Shown: piece after piece, positions 14,458 through 15,979 of the stretch
Position numbering within the stretch: position 1 is the stretch's first letter
Layout: each line of letters begins with the position of its first letter
NCBI GenBank assembly: GCA_040510575.1
Contig: JBEVIU010000016.1
Span: forward strand, 1-15,979
DNA: 15,979 nucleotides
Source: DASUMF01 sp040510575
Lineage (GTDB): Bacteria > Actinomycetota > Acidimicrobiia > IMCC26256 > DASPTH01
Direction: 5' to 3'
Notes under the pieces: model-generated
The model's input: only the letters and a program-made list of their open reading frames with translations
Told to the model about the DNA's origin: nothing
Database searches by the model: none
Position numbers and translations under genes: made by a program

Positions 14458-15549
14458 ATGCTGGGTGAGCCGCAGAACTACCTCGCGGTGATCAAGGTCA
14501 TCGGTGTCGGCGGTGGTGGCTGCAACGCCGTGAACCGGATGATCGACGCAGGGTTGAAGGGCGTGGAATTCATCGCGGTGAACACCGACGCGCAGTCGCT
14601 GCTCATGAGCGACGGCGACGTGAAGCTCGACATCGGCCGTCAGATCACGCGCGGCCTCGGCGCGGGCTCCGATCCCGAGATCGGCCGCCAGGCCGCCGAG
14701 GACCACCGCGACGAGATCGAGGAGGTGCTGCGCGGCGCCGACATGGTGTTCATCACCCTCGGCGAGGGCGGCGGCACCGGCACCGGCGCCGGTCCGGTGG
14801 TGGCGGAGGTGGCGAAGGCCGCCGGCGCACTCACCATCGGCATCGTGACCCGCCCGTTCGGCTTCGAGGGGCGTCGGCGTGCAGTGCAGGCGGAGAACGG
14901 CATCGCGAAGATGCGCGAGAAGGTCGACACCCTGATCGTCATCCCGAACGACCGACTCCTGAGCGTGTCCGACGAGCGCACGTCGATGCTCAACGCGTTC
15001 AAGACGTGCGACGAGGTGCTGCTCCAGGGTGTGCAGGGCATCACCGACCTGATCACCACCCCGGGTCTCATCAACACCGACTTCGCCGACGTGCGGATGA
15101 TCATGAGCAACGCGGGCAGCGCGCTCATGGGTGTCGGCTACGCATCCGGCGACGGGCGCGCCGTCAACGCGGCCCGCACCGCGATCTCGAGCCCGATGCT
15201 CGAAGCGAGCGTCGAGGGTGCCCGGGGCATGCTGCTCAACGTGTCGGGCCCGTCCGACCTCGGGCTGTTCGAGGTCAACGAGGCTGCCGAGATCGTGGCC
15301 AAGGCCGCGCATCCCGACGCCAACATCATCTTCGGTGCGGTGATCGACGACAGCCTGGGTGACGAGGTCCGCATCACGGTGATCGCGGCCGGGTTCGACC
15401 GGTTCGAGGGCGAGCGCAAGCCGCGCATCTCCTCGCTCGGGCTCGACGACGACCTCGACCTCGGTGACGACGGCATCGACTTCTCGATCGGCGCCTCGAC
15501 CGACGACGACGCCGACGACCAGTTCGACGTGCCCGAGTTCCTGCGCTGA
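14458..15549 (+). CDS. ftsZ: Cell division GTPase FtsZ
   Basis: FtsZ is the tubulin-like GTPase that forms the cytoplasmic Z ring. The 363 residues begin MLGEPQNYLAVIKVIGVGGGG, matching actinobacterial FtsZ starts. The tubulin signature GEGGGTGTGAGP lies at 102-113, and the T7 loop NTDFAD at 206-211 carries the catalytic Asp208 and Asp211. NPD-type features such as IPNDRLL and HPDANIIFGAVIDDSLGDEVRITVIAAGF are intact. An acidic linker rich in Asp leads to the conserved C-terminal peptide FDVPEFLR, which in other bacteria binds partners such as SepF. No ftsA precedes it, as usual in actinobacteria. It has its own promoter region, and its stop overlaps the proposed CTG start of pgeF. Confidence 0.97.
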   Translation: MLGEPQNYLAVIKVIGVGGGGCNAVNRMIDAGLKGVEFIAVNTDAQSLLMSDGDVKLDIGRQITRGLGAGSDPEIGRQAAEDHRDEIEEVLRGADMVFITLGEGGGTGTGAGPVVAEVAKAAGALTIGIVTRPFGFEGRRRAVQAENGIAKMREKVDTLIVIPNDRLLSVSDERTSMLNAFKTCDEVLLQGVQGITDLITTPGLINTDFADVRMIMSNAGSALMGVGYASGDGRAVNAARTAISSPMLEASVEGARGMLLNVSGPSDLGLFEVNEAAEIVAKAAHPDANIIFGAVIDDSLGDEVRITVIAAGFDRFEGERKPRISSLGLDDDLDLGDDGIDFSIGASTDDDADDQFDVPEFLR

Positions 15550-15979
15550 CGTCGCCCACCGGGCCGATCGACCTCACGGTCGGGTGCGCGCGGATCCGGT
15601 TCACCGATCGTCACGGCGGCGTCTCGGCCGCGCCCTACTCGTCGGCCAACCTGGCCGTGCACGTGGGCGACCGTCCCGACGACGTGGTCGAGAACCGGCG
15701 TCGCCTCGCGGCGGACCTCGGGATCGGCGATGCGTCGACGATGGTGTGGCTGCACCAGGTGCACGGTGACACGGTCGTGGTGGCTGACGGCGGACGCACC
15801 GGCATGTTTTCGGGCATGTCGATGGGCATGTCGACGGGCACGTCGAAGGACGCGCCCGAGGCTGACGCGGCGGTGACCGATCAGCTCGGCGTCGCGCTCG
15901 TGGTGCAGGTGGCCGACTGCGCGCCGATCGCGCTGGTCGGCGATCGCGCGGTCGGTGTGGTGCACGCGGGCTGGGCGGG
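15546..15979 (+). CDS. pgeF: Peptidoglycan editing factor PgeF (YfiH/YlmD, laccase-domain family), 3' end missing
   Basis: PgeF proteins carry the Cu-oxidase_4 (DUF152) domain. In E. coli PgeF removes wrongly added residues such as L-Ser from UDP-MurNAc, correcting MurC errors; other members act on purine nucleosides. About 144 codons are visible. Motifs are RFTDRHGGVSAAPYSSANLA, HVGDRPDDVVENRRRLA, LHQVHGD (His73), VADCAPIAL (Cys125) and VVHAGWAG (His140), giving the family's His-Cys-His metal set; the usual HAGWRG reads HAGWAG. Numbering assumes CTG 15546 as start. No ATG, GTG or TTG exists in this frame near the expected N-terminus, and CTG 15546 overlaps the ftsZ stop as CTGA. A repeat-encoded insertion lies in the loop between VVADGG and PEADAAVTD. 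The gene runs off the window end. Confidence 0.88.
   Translation, partial: MTSPTGPIDLTVGCARIRFTDRHGGVSAAPYSSANLAVHVGDRPDDVVENRRRLAADLGIGDASTMVWLHQVHGDTVVVADGGRTGMFSGMSMGMSTGTSKDAPEADAAVTDQLGVALVVQVADCAPIALVGDRAVGVVHAGWA
15801..15848 (+). repeat. 12-base tandem repeat inside pgeF
   Basis: Four 12-base units start at 15801, 15813, 15825 and 15837, with the consensus GGCATGTCGACG. They encode a Gly/Met/Ser/Thr-rich stretch (GMFS, GMSM, GMST, GTSK) within a loop where most PgeF relatives have only a few residues. The frame is kept, and the catalytic motifs on both sides are intact. Confidence 0.88.

Overview
The window is a nearly complete division and cell wall (dcw) cluster, all on the + strand. 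The gene order is rsmH (5' end cut off) - ftsL-like - ftsI - murE - murF - mraY - murD - ftsW - murG - murC - murB - ftsQ - ftsZ - pgeF (3' end cut off). The DNA is very GC-rich by eye (roughly 70%), with G or C at most third codon positions and many GTG starts. No ftsA lies between ftsQ and ftsZ, MurE carries the DNPR meso-diaminopimelate motif, and FtsZ closely resembles actinobacterial FtsZ. This points to a high-GC actinobacterium. murB between murC and ftsQ, together with the protein style, makes Acidimicrobiia my best guess, but that is an inference that cannot be settled without a search.

Layout: 1-3292 holds rsmH, the ftsL-like gene and ftsI, joined by ATGA/GTGA overlaps. A 122-base stretch (3293-3414) separates ftsI from the preferred murE start and may hold a weak promoter, although an in-frame ATG at 3289 is an alternative start. 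3415-13495 runs murE-murF-mraY-murD-ftsW-murG-murC-murB with every junction overlapping, and ftsQ overlaps murB by 4 bases. A 198-base non-coding stretch (14260-14457) precedes ftsZ and holds the best promoter in the window (TTGACC-17-TAAAGT) plus a 31-base inverted repeat. pgeF follows ftsZ directly and has no ATG, GTG or TTG start available.

The genes form one pathway. MurC, MurD, MurE and MurF build UDP-MurNAc-pentapeptide, using the MurB product as the precursor. MraY and MurG make lipid I and lipid II. FtsW polymerises lipid II and FtsI crosslinks it at the septum, with FtsQ and the FtsL-like protein as divisome scaffold and FtsZ as the ring. PgeF is known in E. coli to correct amino-acid errors made by MurC. 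RsmH methylates 16S rRNA and is a usual cluster companion.

The core genes are ordinary. What is unusual is a set of short, in-frame tandem DNA repeats placed at gene ends and in one surface loop. A 24-base-period repeat encoding RSGTQP/RSGTEP recurs in ftsL, ftsI and the 3' end of murF, with a possible decayed copy at the start of murG. Different 15- and 12-base repeats sit at the two ends of ftsW and inside pgeF. These are the strongest candidates for something undescribed. I see no tRNA, rRNA, CRISPR array, insertion sequence or phage gene.
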